Source: Macrothele yani (taxonomy: Eukaryota; Arthropoda; Arachnida; Araneae; Macrothelidae). From it: a stretch of 64,000 nt of DNA. Below, piece by piece: positions 21,448 to 33,008 of this stretch (position 1 is the stretch's first letter; every line of letters begins with the position of its first letter). The notes under the pieces are model-generated. The model was not told the DNA's origin. It worked only from the letters and a program-made list of their open reading frames with translations, and searched no databases. The stretch lies in contig CM077005.1 of NCBI GenBank assembly GCA_039090855.1, positions 18,391,921 through 18,455,920 of the forward strand, in the 5' to 3' direction. Both the position numbers and the translations under genes were made by a program.

Positions 21448-21690
21448 GCTGCCCTGGTGGTGTAAGCGATGGCTTCTGACCATTCGTCCGCGGTGGGTCC
21501 GGGTTCGAGTTCTGAAGAGACATGGATGTTGTGTTTGCCCCTAACAGCCCTGGCTCTCTCCCTTCCCTGGAAACAGTGGTCCTAAATTAGGGACGGGCGA
21601 CTGCTTATAGCCCATTGAGTTGCTCACGGTGGTCGTTAAACCTTCAAAAAAAAAAAAAAAAAAAAAGAAGAAGAAGAAGAAAAAAAAGTT
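21448..21690 (+). repeat. SINE-A with A-rich tail
   Basis: Complete but diverged copy: head GCCCTGGTGGTGTAAGCGAT, B box GGGTTCGAGTTC, body TAAATTAGGGACGGGCGACT, end GTGGTCGTTAAACC followed by A and GAA repeats. Confidence 0.85.
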
Positions 21691-21740
21691 GCGAAACTGT
21701 TATTTAGTATCTGTATTATAAGGGTTGCTAAACACCAAAA

Positions 21741-21960
21741 AGCCGCCCCGGTGGCGCAGTGGTCTAAGCGATGGCCTCTGATCATTCGTCCGAACGGGGT
21801 CCGGGTTTGAATCCCGGTGAGGCATGGATGTTGTGCTTGTCTTACGGCACTGGCTCTCTCCCTTCCCTGGAACCAGTGACCCTAAATTAGGGACGGGCGA
21901 CTGCTTATAGCCCATTGAGTTGCTCACGGTGGTCGTTAAACCTCCAATCAAAAAAAATAA
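21741..21960 (+). repeat. SINE-A, well preserved, with TSD
   Basis: tRNA-derived non-autonomous retroposon. Head GCCGCCCCGGTGGCGCAGTG with A box TGGCGCAGTGG, B box GGGTTTGAATCCC, tRNA-unrelated body, 3' end GTGGTCGTTAAACCTCCAAT and a short A-rich tail. The 11-bp duplication AAACACCAAAA flanks it (21730-21740 and 21961-21971), showing target-primed insertion. Its LINE partner is not evident: its 3' end does not resemble the RTE tail at 57.8 kb. Confidence 0.92.
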
Positions 21961-21977
21961 AAACACCAAAAGAGAAT

Positions 21978-22540
21978 AAATCTAGTAAATAATTCTACTT
22001 AGCCGCCCCAGTGGCGCAGTGGTCTAAGCGATGGCCTCTGAGCATTCGTCCGAAGGGGTCCGGGTTCGAATCCCGGTGAGGCATGGATGTTGTGTTTGTC
22101 TTTCGGCACTAGCTCTCTCTCTTCCCTGGAACCAGTGGCCCTAAATTAGGGACGGGCGACTGCTTATAGCCCATTGAGTTGCTCACGGTGGTCGTTAAAC
22201 CTCCAATCAAAAAAAAAAAAAAAAATTCTACTTATTGGCATAAAAAGGCTAAGTAATACATTTCCAGCAAGCTTTCGCAGCCTTCGGACGGCTTCATCAG
22301 GCTGATAATATGCTATAAGGAGAGAATAGAATCAAATGGCAATTCAAACAGTTTGAATTGCCATTTGATTCTATTCTCTTTATCGCAATTCAAACTGTTT
22401 GAATTGCGATTTGATTCTATTCTCTCCTTATAGCATATTATCAGCCTGATGAAGCCGTCCGAAGGCTGCGAAATCTTGCTGGAAATGTATTCCTTAGCCT
22501 TTTTATGCCAATAAACGGAATTATTTACTAGATTTATTGT
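21978..22540. mobile_element. Large palindrome with a SINE inserted in one arm
   Basis: Leaving out the SINE, left arm 21978-22001 plus 22235-22350 is the inverse of about 22400-22540, from TAAATCTAGTAAATAATTC to the centre. The centre has two nested perfect palindromes around GGCAATTCAAACAGTTTG and CGCAATTCAAACTGTTTG. This is a hairpin-type non-autonomous element. The arms carry CCTGATGAAGCCGTCCGAAG + GCTGCGAAA, a hammerhead-like CTGATGA...GAAA pair. Confidence 0.8.
22002..22223 (+). repeat. SINE-A, well preserved, with TSD
   Basis: Head CCGCCCCAGTGGCGCAGTGG, B box GGGTTCGAATCCC, tail CCTCCAATC plus A17. TSD AATTCTACTTA at 21991-22001 and 22224-22234. Inserted into the left arm of the palindrome, so it is younger than that. 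Confidence 0.92.
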
Positions 22541-23204
22541 TAATTCAGATTTTCCGTTTCAAAATATCAGGTTTTTTGCGCACCTTTATGTATTTTATCG
22601 TACTCCAGAAACGTAGTTACACTAAATTTTTAATGAACTAACTGAAACCGCATTCTTTTTAAAGCACATAAAAGCCGAAAGGGAGGGAACGGCTTCGCGT
22701 TCTTACAGTAAAACAAATGCCTCCAAAATATGCACAGAAAGATGAACATCTGCGTGATTGTATCAGATTCTTACAGCGAGGACTTCTTCCATCACGCTCA
22801 CGATCGAACAAACGTGCAGCCGCAAAGGTCATGCGCATGCGCAGCACGCCTACACTCACAACCAAAAGTTCCACAGCATCTGCCTTAATTGCACGGTTCT
22901 TCTGCAATTCAAACATCGATTAATTTTGAAAACAATACCAGCATAGTCAATGTGCATCTGTTTTAACCGAAGAACTGATGGATCAACAGGAACAAGGACA
23001 CCTGAAACGTCTTGGGGGGGGATAAAATAATTTCTGAATATCCTGTATTATAAAGAAATGGAACCATTGGCAAGACTTCACCCGAAAGTTGGTTGCGGAT
23101 CACCGCCTTGGAGCTACTTACGTACACAATGGATTAACTGCCCCAAGGGAAGTGGTACAGTTGTTTATAACCAGGAGTCTCTATCCCGAAACCAAGAACT
23201 TAAA
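22541..23204. other. Unassigned; one NRF1-type palindrome
   Basis: No gene recognised. The ORFs near 22717-22923 have no family signature. TGCGCATGCGCA at 22832-22843 is a perfect match to the NRF1/Ewg binding consensus, but there is no other promoter evidence. Confidence 0.4.
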
Positions 23205-25040
23205 GTAACTTCCGAACCATGATGGGTACTTCATAAAAGGTACAATATTCTGATATCTGGGTAGTTCGTAAAAGGCACAACACTCTGAGACGTGGGTACT
23301 TCATAAAAGACACAACATTCTGAGATGTGGGTATTTAATAAACTAAAGGAGAGTCTGAGATCTCGGTACTTCATAAAAGGGTACAACATTCCGAGATATG
23401 GGTACTTCATAAAACTAAGAACATTCTCAGATCTGGGTGCTAAAAGAAGTCACATGAGATTGAGATCTGGATACTAAAACCCAGATGAATCTGAGATCTC
23501 GGTACTTCACAAAAGACACAACAGCCTGGGATCCGGGTATTTCATAAAAGGCACGACATTCTGAGATATGGGTATTTCATAAACTAAAGGAGAATCTGAG
23601 ATCTGGGTACTTCATAAAAGGCACAACATTCTGAGATGCGGATATTTCATAAAAACTAAGAACATTCTAAGATCTGGGAACTAAAAGACGCCACATAAGA
23701 TTGAGATCTGGGGTACTAAAAGCCACACGAGTCTGATATCTGAGTACTTCATAAAAGACAACATTTTGAGGTGTGCGTATTTCATAAACTAAAGGAGAGT
23801 ATGAGAACTCGGTACTTCATGAAAGGGCACAATGTTCTGATATCTGAGTAGTTAATAAAAGACATAACACTCTGAGACGTGGGTACTTCATAAAAGACAA
23901 CATTCTGAGATGTGGGTATTTAATAAACTAAAGGAGAGTCTCAGATCTCTGTACTTCATAAAAGGGTACAAGCATTCTGAGATATGGGTACTTCATAAAA
24001 CTAAGAACATTCTCAGATCTGGGTGCTAAAAGAAGCCACATGAGATTGAGATCTGGATACTAAAAATCAGATGAATCTGAGATCTCGGTACTTCACAAAA
24101 GACACAACAGCCTGGGATCCGGGTATTTCATAAAAGGCACAACATTCTGAGATATGGCTATTTCATAAACTAAAGGAGAATCTGAGATAAGGGTACTTCA
24201 TAAAAGGCACAACATTCTGAGATGCGGATACTTCATAAAAACTGAGAACATTCTAAGATCTGGAAACTAAAAGAAGCCACATATGTAATATTGAGATCTG
24301 GATACTAAAAACCACACGAGTCTGAGATCTGGGTACTTCACAAAAGGCACAACAGTCCGGGATCTGAGTATTTCATAAAAGGCACAACATTCTGAGATAT
24401 GGGTATTTCATAAACTAAAGGAGAATCTCAGATCTGGGTACGTCACAAAAGGCACAACATTTTGAGATGCGGATACTTCATAAAACTAAGAACATTCTGA
24501 GCTCTGGGTACTAAAAGAAGCCACATAAGTTTGATATATGGGTACTTCATTAAAGGCACAACATTCTGAGATGCGGATACTTCATAAATGGCACAACATT
24601 CTGAGATATGGAAACCTCATTAAAGGCACAACATTGAGATGCAGATACTTCATACAACTATGAACATTCTGAGATATAGAAACCTCATTAAAGGCACAAC
24701 ATTGAGATATGGATACTTCCTAAAACTAAGAACATTCTGAGATATGGGTACTAAAAGAAGCCACATAAGTTTCAGATCTAGATACAAAAAGTCACATGAG
24801 TCTGAGATCTGGGTACTTCCCGAAAGGCACAACATACTGGGATCTGGGTATTCCATAAAACTGAGAAGAGTTTGAGATATTAGTAGTACTTTACAAAAGG
24901 CACAACAGCCTTTTTGGGTGTTTCATAAAACTGAGAACAGAGTGAGATATGAGTAGTGGTTCATAAAAGTAAGAAGAGTCTGAGATCTTGGTACTTCGCA
25001 AAAGGTACAAGAGACTAAGTTCTGGGTACGTGGTAGAGGA
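23205..25040 (+). repeat. ~40-bp minisatellite with ~585-bp higher order
   Basis: Diverged units of the form CTGAGATCTGGGTACTTCAT + AAAAGGCACAACATT, alternating with variants ending AACTAAAGGAGA and AAAAGAAGCCACAT. A larger block beginning TGAGATTGAGATCTGGATAC near 23456 recurs near 24040. Not coding. Confidence 0.92.
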
Positions 25041-25041
25041 A

Positions 25042-25112
25042 AGATGCAAGTGAAAATGACGACCAGCCTGGAAACACATTCTCACTCGGAGGTACGCGCG
25101 GTGATTAGGTTT
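25042..25112 (-). repeat. Inverted single unit of the 60-bp minisatellite
   Basis: ACCAGCCTGGAAACACATTC and CTCGGAGGTACGCGCGGTGA + TTAGGTT are the inverse of the 60-bp unit that starts at 25381, about 270 bp away. Confidence 0.8.
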
Positions 25113-25380
25113 TCCTGATCACGGAAAACGCCGGCACCGGAAATGCATCGTTAACTGCAAAAATATGGTTCTGAACTCATAAGCATTTGGAGTGTATCAG
25201 ACTGGTGTTCAAAATTCGCACACAGGCGCAATACGTTGACGGATGAATGAGAAACGGAGTAGCAGACCTGCAGCATCAACAATAGGCAGTAACGTCGCGT
25301 TTGTTGATGCTCTGGTGCAAGAAAACTGATGGGTGACTTCGAGTCAGATTGCTACAAATGCTTCTTTCGGTACCGCACGT

Positions 25381-25800
25381 CACATTTTTCAGTCTAATCG
25401 CCGCGCATATCTCCGAGTGAGACCATGTCTCCAGGCGGGTAGACACTTTCAACCTAATCGCCTCGCATATCTCCCAGTGAGACCATGTTTCCAGGCGGAT
25501 TGTCATTTTCAGCCTAATAGCCGCGCATAGCTCCGAGTGAGACCATGTTTCCAGGCGGGTTGACACTTTCAACCTAATCGCCTAGCATATCTCCGAGTGA
25601 GACCATGTCTCCAGGCGGGTTGACACTTTCAACCTAATCGCCTCGCATATCTCCGAGTGAGGCCATGTCTCCAGGCGGGTTGACACTTTCAACCTAATCG
25701 CCGCGCGTGTCTCCGAGTGAGACCATGTCTCCAGGCGGGTTGACATTTTCAACCTAATCGCCTTGAATATCTCCAAGTGACACCATGCTTCCAGGTGAGT
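25381..25800 (+). repeat. 60-bp minisatellite, 7 units
   Basis: Exact 60-bp periodicity. The unit contains CAACCTAATCGCCTCGCATA, CTCCGAGTGAGACCATG and TCCAGGCGGGTTGACACTTT. Units differ at a few positions. Because 60 is a multiple of three, both strands stay open (e.g. SEICAAIRLKVSTRLETWSH), which is an artefact. Confidence 0.95.
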
Positions 25801-25829
25801 TGTCATTCTCACTTCTTTTCTCTGGGACG

Positions 25830-27015
25830 TTGCATTTTTATTCAAACTCCTGTGCCAAACAACGCCTTCTAGTCAGGAGAGTGTAACTAGGATTAAGATT
25901 ACACCCAGACTTGGGATTACACAATATGATTATGATTAAGTGTCTGTAGTCTATCGCCAAAAGTCATAGGTAGTTTCTCATTAATCAGCCTTTATATCTT
26001 CCGAAAAACAAAAACAGTAAGTTATTGACGTTTAAAGAGCATCCAATTTATATATTTTGTTTGGCGATCAGTGAACATGTATACATTGAATATACTCTAA
26101 AAATTTGTAAACGTATTGTTACGCTGACACTAAAAACAGAAGGTGACGTAGAAAAAAAAGTAGAATATCACTGATTTAAATACTTGAGCTATTTCATGCG
26201 TACGTATTCAAAAGAAATTTCACTTTGCCCAAGAAAAACCAGTGGGAAACACGTCATTTGCTAGTCTTGTTTCTTCACTCTAATCATCCATCTCTTCACG
26301 TCGAAATTAAACTGCCAAACAAGGTCAATTAATTTTCTCGACATCGTCAGCTTTGCAAAAATGTGCAACTTGTCGCCGCAGAGGTCATGATCGTACTGTG
26401 CCGTCCCACGATCGGCTAAAGCAAGACGTACTAAACTGCCGAGGACGAAAGAGCAGTTGAAATCGTCCACATAACAATAGACACCATCTGTTTTTTTTTC
26501 TTTTTTAATCTTTTGGTGAGTTAACTCTTTCTTTCCGTAATGGCATTATTAACACAGCGTAGTTGAAAACAAATTAACGAGATGACGTAATGGTATTTAA
26601 GTCTTCTTTAAAAGAGACACGCTTACCAATCCCATTTAAGCTCTTGTCACATTGTTGAGAACTGCGAACACTAACTGCAGCCACTAGCAAATACAAATTA
26701 CGAGATCTTCCATCTGAATGGCTAATCCCTTACCTCATTATCTACCACTTGCTCATCTTTATCACATGAAAGATAATCATTGTTGTGAAGCAGTAATTAA
26801 GTTATGGTGGTGTTACTTATTCGAGAGATATCCTTTTTATTTTTATTTTCAGAATGTCAACAGTGAGAACAACGCTACAGAACTGAAATTCGCGCATTAT
26901 TTGATAAGATGTAACTTTTAGAATACCAAACTTATTTTAAAAACGTGCGAGATGCGTCAAGTAATTTAGCAAGGGCAGCTATGGTGATGAAGCAGTCTCT
27001 CCAATCTTCCACCCG
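25830..27015. other. Mostly unique AT-rich sequence
   Basis: No repeat seen. A minus-strand 69-codon frame at 26261-26470 has ordinary composition (start MDDFNCSFVLGSLVRL), but I find no splice-site support or known motif, so it is not called. Confidence 0.4.
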
Positions 27016-27016
27016 C

Positions 27017-27225
27017 AACAAAAAAAAAAAAAAAAAAAAAATGCAGCCGCCATGAGCAACTCTAAGGTCTATGCGAAATCGCCCGTCCCTAATTTGGGGC
27101 CACTTGTTCCAGCGAAGGTATATAGCCAGCAAAATATACCATCCAAGTCACATCCGGGACTCGAATCCGTGCCCACCACGAACAAAAGACCGGTGCCTCA
27201 GACCACTCTGGCACGGGGGGCAGCC
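27017..27225 (-). repeat. SINE-A, diverged, minus strand
   Basis: Starts with the T/A tail complement (A-run at 27018), has GCCCGTCCCTAATTTGGGGC, GGGACTCGAATCCGTGC (B box inverse) and ends at the head complement CTCTGGCACGGGGGGCAGCC. Confidence 0.8.
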
Positions 27226-27394
27226 AAGTAAGTTTTAAAACTACCGCATTTGTTTCTCCTGCAAGGGCGAGTCGGAAATTACCCCCCCCCCCCCATGAAA
27301 TTACAAAATGCATAAAAGCAGTTGAGAATTTACAGGGGCATCACTTTCCAACGTATCTGTGTATAATTTAGAGGCACCGGCTTGATATATATAT

Positions 27395-28970
27395 AAATAC
27401 TTATCATATCATTGTCAACCATTATCAATCCATTGCTGGATGAATGTCTCCCCAAGTTTCTTCCACAACTGTCTCTCTTGAGCCCATCTCCTCCATGTTA
27501 CTCCCAGCATGCATTTGAATTTCGTCCATCTATCGCTTCTTCTGGGTCTTTTCCTGTCCCTTGGAATCCAGTGTAAAATTTCGGTTGTCCATCGGTAGTC
27601 CGTTCTTCTGGCAACACGTATGTACTATATGCCATCATCAACAACCATTATCAATTTATCAATCCACTGCTGGATGAATGTCTTCCCGAGTTTCTTCCAC
27701 AACGGTTTATCTTGCGCCAGTCTCTTCCATGTCATTCCTGCATGCTTTCGAATTACATCCACCAATCTCCCATTTCGTCTTCTTCTGGGTCTTTTCCTGT
27801 CTCTTGGAATTCAGTCTAAAATTTCGGTTGTCCATCAGCGGCTCGTTCTCCTGGCAACATGTCCAGCCCATTATCATTTCAGTGATTTCACTCTGGTCAT
27901 GATGTCGTCTACTCCTGTCCTTTTCTTTATACACAAGTTCCTCTTCTTATCTTTCCTGTTTTCACCAAGCATGTATCTCACCATGCTTCTTTCAGTTGCC
28001 TGCAGTCTTTGTATGTCCTTTTTAATTAAGGTTCACGTCGCTGCCCCATACGTAAGAACTGAAAGGATGCATTGATTAAACACTTTTGTATTAAGACATA
28101 ATAGCATATTGCTCTTAAAAATTGTACTGTTTCTTCCTAAAGCTCCCCAAACAAGCTTTATACGTCGTTTAATTTCTTCCTCAATGTGATCTTCGCTTGA
28201 TATCTCTGCTGTCCATGGTAAATGTAAGTATCGGTTATCTCCAGCTTTTCCCCATCATTCGGTAAATCTTCGTTTCTTGTATAAGCATTGTACATCAGTT
28301 TTGTCTTCTGAAAGTTGATTTTTAATCTCACTTCTTTACTCTTGTCGGCAAGTTGCTAGATCATATACTTCAGTTCTAAACAGGCAGTTGCAAAAATGAC
28401 TACGTCATCAGCAAAACGAAGGTGACTTAAATAATTTCCATTAATCTTTATCCTCTTGTTTTCCCAGTTCAAAGATTGAAAGACACTTTGTAATGTGGCA
28501 GTGAAGAGTTTGCGAGATATAGTTTCAACTTGTCTCACTCCCTTTCCAATTTTTATTGGTGCTGTATCCTCAAATATCCGAAACTTTGCACTTGCATTTT
28601 GATTGATGTTATTAATAATGCTAATATATGCATCTTCAATACCGCAGGATTACAAAGCCATTGTAACTGCTGATGGTTTCACGGAATCAAAAGCCTTTTC
28701 ATAATCAATAAGAGCCATGCATAATTGGAGTTCATATTCCCTATTAGTTCTCCCAGTACATGGATATAATCGACGGTGCTGCAGCCACTCCTGAATCCAG
28801 CTTATTGTCTCAGTTGAGTCATGTCCAGTGTTACCTTCAAGCAGTGTGAAAGAGCCTTAGTGAAGATTTTATAAACCACAGAAAGGAGGCCGATGGGCTT
28901 GTAGTTCCTGAAATACTCAATGACACCTTTCTCATGTAGCAGGATTATTGTAGCATTGTTTCAATCCTCA
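27395..28970 (-). pseudogene. RTE-type LINE remnants, two truncated copies
   Basis: 27395-27618 is a short 3' fragment. A second copy runs from 27640 to about 28970 and covers the RT-to-C-terminus region. The peptide INGNYLSHLRFADDVVIFAT (near 28400) matches the catalytic FADD box of the intact RTE ORF. Many frameshifts. The Tc1-like element at 28976 abuts its 5' truncation point. Confidence 0.88.
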
Positions 28971-28975
28971 ATATA

Positions 28976-30403
28976 CACTGCCGGAAAGTGAAAAAAGAAC
29001 ACCAAGAAGCAATTGACGGACGATCATGAAATTTGCATATGTTAATGGGGTCGAGTTTACGTAGGTGTGATGTTAATTTCGGGACCAACCGGTGAGCGCT
29101 TACGCCACAGCACGGCATAATACGCAAATTATCGTCGGTGGTATTTAAGAAGTACGGCGAGGTGAATGTAATCAGTCGTCGGCGTACGGACACGTGCGAA
29201 GACCCTGAAGAAACTGCAATGCCTGGACATGGAAGACGTGTACGATTTCAGCAGTTATCGGACTTTGAGCGAGGTCGTCTAGTCGGACTCCGCGAGGCCG
29301 GGTGGTCGTATCGTTGTATTGCGGAGCGAATTGGACGGGAAGTATCGGTGGTGGTACGATGGTGGCGTAGATGGTTCGAGGAACATTCCCACACGAGAAG
29401 ACGTGGAACCGGGAGTCACAGACGGACTGATGAGCGGACCGATCGATGCATAAGAAGAGCGGCGTTCTCAAGCAGAACATCCACTGCGACGCAAATCAGA
29501 GCTGCCGTTGCACCTGAGGTGACTGTGCGAACAATCCGCAACCGTCTACTGGATGCAGGACTACGTGCACGTGTGCCTCTGGCATGTGTACCTCAGACTT
29601 CAGCCCACCGTCAGGAACGGCTGCAGTGGTGTCGCCAACGTCTACACTGGAGAACACAATGGCGATCTGTCGTGTTCAGCGATGAAAGCAGATTCTGCTT
29701 GGGAGCCTCCGATGGCCGTATGCGTGTTCGCAGACGCACAGGGGAGCGTCTCCACCCTTCTTGCATCCGCCAGCGACACACAGAGCCTACACCTGGTTTC
29801 CTTGTGTGGGGAGCGATCAGCTATCACTCCCGTACACAACTAGTGTTTGTACCTGGTACGTTAAACAGCACCTTCTACATCAACAACATCATTTAGCCCG
29901 TTGTGCCATTTGTAAGGTCGGTCCATCGTGGTGTTTTCCAGCAAGATAACGCACGCCCACACACGCCACGTGCAACGCAACATGCACTTCAGTGTGTGAG
30001 ACAACTTCCATGGCCTGCACGTTCACCGGATTTGTCCCCCATTGAGCACGTGTGGGATTTTATGGGACAACGACTTATCCGGTCTCCACGGCCAGCCACG
30101 ACCATCCCCGATTTACGCGTCCAGGTTGAGGATGCTTGGAACTCAATACCCCAAACTTACATCCAACATCTGTACGACAGACTCCATGCCAGAATTGCAC
30201 AGTGTGACGCAGTTCATGGCGGTTCAACCTCGTACTAACCATGTTACATGGAAATATTATTTTTCAGTTTACCAGCAAATACAGCCGTATTTTGCCATAA
30301 TGTTTTGGTCACGTTATCCTCTGTATTCCGTTATTATGCTGTATAAATTTCGTTGGTATCAGACGTCTCCTTCTTGGTGTTCTTTTTTCACTTTCCGCCA
30401 GTG
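28976..30403 (+). mobile_element. Tc1-like transposon, complete with TIRs
   Basis: 1,428 bp with near-perfect terminal inverted repeats of about 34 bp: left CACTGCCGGAAAGTGAAAAA, right end inverse CACTGGCGGAAAGTGAAAAA, both continuing AGAACACCAAGAAG. It is flanked by TA (28974-28975 and 30404-30405), the standard Tc1/mariner target. It encodes a transposase with one internal stop, so it is young but disabled as read. Confidence 0.93.
29219..30238 (+). pseudogene. Tc1-like transposase, one in-frame stop
   Basis: About 339 codons, starting at the ATG at 29219 (MPGHGRRVRFQQLSDFERGR), in line with family N-termini; the longer frame upstream is in the 5' leader. Residues ~11-60 form the first paired-type HTH (LVGLREAGWSYRCIAERIGR). 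The catalytic triad is complete: Asp155 in VFSDESRFCLG, Asp243 in FQQDNARPH and Glu276 in DLSPIEHVWD. A single TAG (29894-29896, codon 226) interrupts an otherwise continuous frame. Asp243 and Glu276 are separated by 32 residues, two fewer than the 34 of classical Tc1. The product would bind the TIRs and excise the element. Repair of one codon is all that separates it from a full ORF, so active relatives may exist in the genome. Confidence 0.92.
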
Positions 30404-30434
30404 TATAAATATATATATTCAGATGTATGAAGAC

Positions 30435-30466
30435 AGACAGATAGATAGATAGATAGATAGATAGAT
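30435..30466 (+). repeat. (GATA)n microsatellite
   Basis: About seven GATA repeats. Confidence 0.9.
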
Positions 30467-30469
30467 GAA

Positions 30470-31533
30470 ATTTTCACCCCAAAACAGATGACGCATTTAG
30501 GGAGGGTTTTCCAAGAGACCCAAGCTCCTGGTTACAAACGGGGTTCTACTATAATTGATTTCCATTAGAAAAAATAATTATCTAGACTTCAACTGTCCCT
30601 TAATGCCACGTGCAGCTTTTACGTAAGCTCTGCTTCATGCACATAAAAAAGAAGTAATCATGGGAAGCGGGACAACAAAAAAGTAAATAAATAAATAACA
30701 GGAAGGGTGGAGATTTGGAGGAATAAGCAGACGAATTCTCATAGCTACGGCGATCTGTCTAGCGGCACATAAGAGTTGTTCTTATTTTATTTTTTCCAAT
30801 TAGTGGTGCTAATTTTAAACCCTCCGTCGGCACGTTTGCTATTCGTCATTCGCCCGTCTGAGCCTCTCAACCATTTGAATAGTGCAACTTTGTCTCGCTG
30901 TTTTCCAGCATGCCTTTGCTCATCATCGTACATAATTACTGCTACAGCTCCAGGTTACGTTAAAACGGTCATACTGCAACTGTCTACGCAGACTCTTTAC
31001 TGAACCACGCGTCATATATGTTGAAGCACAGAAATGATTAACATATTTTTATTGATATCTGAAACCAAATAATTGTTTTTAACAGTTAGAATTTGCCACA
31101 TCTAGCAAGCAAAGTTCAATAAAACGACTTTAAAATACGTATTTTATAAATATTAACGATTTTTAATGAACTCGTCGCAAAACTTACTGTCCCTTACCCA
31201 GTTTTAAAATTATATAACAGATCAAACTGGAGATAAAACATTAATGAATTGAGAATAAAACGTGATGAAAGTGTTGCTGTTCTTGTACAATGCCGAAGAG
31301 CACTCCTGCTGCAAAAAGAAGGTGAGATTCTGAAAGTAACGTTTCACTCAGCATTTAAATCTCAGCAAGTCAGTCGAGTTAAGTCGTGCTCAGTTTACAC
31401 TGTAAGTAGAGCTTGGAGTGCTCTCTTCAAATAGCACAGTGAACGGGTATATTGCAACCCAAGGAGGTTAGAATGGATGAAGCAAGCATGACGTCGCAAA
31501 TGTGAAGCTTTTTGAATAGACGGCACGGAGCTG
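30470..31533. other. No recognisable feature
   Basis: AT-rich unique sequence; the ORF at 30776-31003 has no family signature. Confidence 0.4.
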
Positions 31534-31541
31534 ATTGCCAC

Positions 31542-32146
31542 CAGTAGCGCACCCAGAAATTTCTTGAGGGGGGGGCACACAGAATTTTCTCAAGGTGGGG
31601 ATGACCCCTAAATTTACCGGGGAAAATAGTCAGGTGCCACAACAATTAAGAAGGAGGTTGACTTTTGTACATTTCTTCTTATCCAGTTACTAGTAATGTT
31701 ACACAGTACATGAAAGTTAAGAGATTAGAAGAAGCAGTAGATGAAATTCTTTTTCTGTTAGATTTTCTAAATTTATTTAACAGAACTACTCCCTTATAAT
31801 TATTGTATGCTATAATTATACAGTACATGATTAAGAATTAAGAAGTACATGTAGATCGCGTATCGTGACTTTTTGTTTCAAACTTCGACGTAATAATTTT
31901 ACGCTCTGTCAGCCCGGGGGGAAGGGCTATAGCACCCCCCCCTCCCGTGGGTGCGCCCAGGCCTGTAGCCAGGCACGCAAGTTGGGAGGGGCGGCTGATG
32001 ATTGGGATCGGGCGAAGGACATAAAGTGGTCGGGCAAAAGATGTGAAAGCGGTCGGGCACTATACAGTTGTGTGAGTCGCAAGGACGGGCAAAAGGAAAC
32101 GCAGGTCGGGCTCATCCCGGCCTGGCCCTCCCCTGGTGCGCTACTG
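31542..32146. mobile_element. hAT-like non-autonomous transposon
   Basis: 605 bp with short inverted termini (CAGTAGCGCACCC on the left, inverse CAGTAGCGCACCA on the right). It is flanked by a perfect 8-bp duplication, ATTGCCAC (31534-31541 and 32147-32154). An 8-bp TSD with a CAG-type terminus is the signature of the hAT superfamily. The interior is G/C-rich with C-runs and no transposase, so it depends on another element. Confidence 0.85.
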
Positions 32147-32494
32147 ATTGCCACACTCAGTAAGACGTTGATAGTACTTTTTTCTTACCATTGTAGATAT
32201 AGGGAACAGATCTTTTTTCGTGAAAAAACTTACTCTTCTTTTAAAACAGCACAGTGCTGGAAGCTGGCACGTGTCAACTCATCAACTAAGGCATCTGCTG
32301 ATGTAATTTTGCATACAATATCAAGTTTTCTATAAATTTTGTGTTTTAGTAAAAGTTTTCTATAAATTCTGTGTTTTAGTAACTCACTGAAATGTCGTTA
32401 GGAAAATAATGATTCTGAAACTTGTCAAATTTTTAGCACACGAGAATTTAGTATAATCTTGAACTCAAAAAATCATCTACAATAATGTAATTAA

Positions 32495-32760
32495 TACAGA
32501 CATTTGACGTGGACCAGGAACATCAAACAGAGGTCATCGCTCTTTCCACGTTTATGAGTCACGGAAAATTTCTCGTTGGCCACCACCGGGAATCGATCCC
32601 AGGGTCTTCCAGTTACACGCCGGATATGCTTCCACTGCACCACAACGGCCTCGAATTCCTCCAGACTCACAAACACTAACTGTTAAGCCAATTTGGCAGG
32701 TTGCTTCTTGGAGCCCCACACAATGCTGGGGATTCACCAAAGATGGTAAGCAGCAACTGA
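32495..32760 (-). repeat. tRNA-derived repeat (family B)
   Basis: On the minus strand CCGTTGTGGTGCAGTGGAAG (A box) and CCTGGGATCGATTCCCGG (B box) are followed by a body ending in CGTGGAAAGAGCGATGACC. A related copy lies at 32800-32990. Confidence 0.65.
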
Positions 32761-32799
32761 ACAAATAACTAGGAGGCGAATAAATAATTAATACACAAA

Positions 32800-32990
32800 A
32801 GTGACGTGGGCCAGAATCATCAAACGGAAGTCATTGCTCTTTCCACGTTTATAAGTGAGTCACGGGAAAATTCTCATCCGCCGTCACCAGGAATCGAACC
32901 CAGGGTCTTCCAGTTACGCGTCGGACATTTTTCTGTGACTCACTTATAAAAATGTGAAAAGAGCGATGACTTCTGTTTGGTGACATATTA
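32800..32990 (-). repeat. tRNA-derived repeat (family B), with inverted tail
   Basis: Shares GTCATTGCTCTTTCCACG, GAATCGAACCCAGGGTCTTC and CAGTTACGCGTCGGACA with the copy at 32495. The stretch GTGACTCACTTATAAAAATG + TGAAAAGAGCGATGAC at 32936-32981 is the inverse of 32830-32868, so it can fold back on itself. Confidence 0.65.
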
Positions 32991-33008
32991 ATGTATTAAT
33001 TTACTAAT

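Noticed and set aside
25276..25845. ORFs with repeated RLETWSHSEICAAIRLKVS
   Set aside because: Artefact of the 60-bp minisatellite, whose period is a multiple of three.
26261..26470. 69-aa minus-strand ORF as a host exon
   Set aside because: Plausible composition but no acceptor or donor at suitable positions and no known motif.
27620..28075. Plus-strand 151-aa ORF over the RTE remnant, and similar ORFs at 57693 and 63329
   Set aside because: Antisense shadows of the RTE coding strand.
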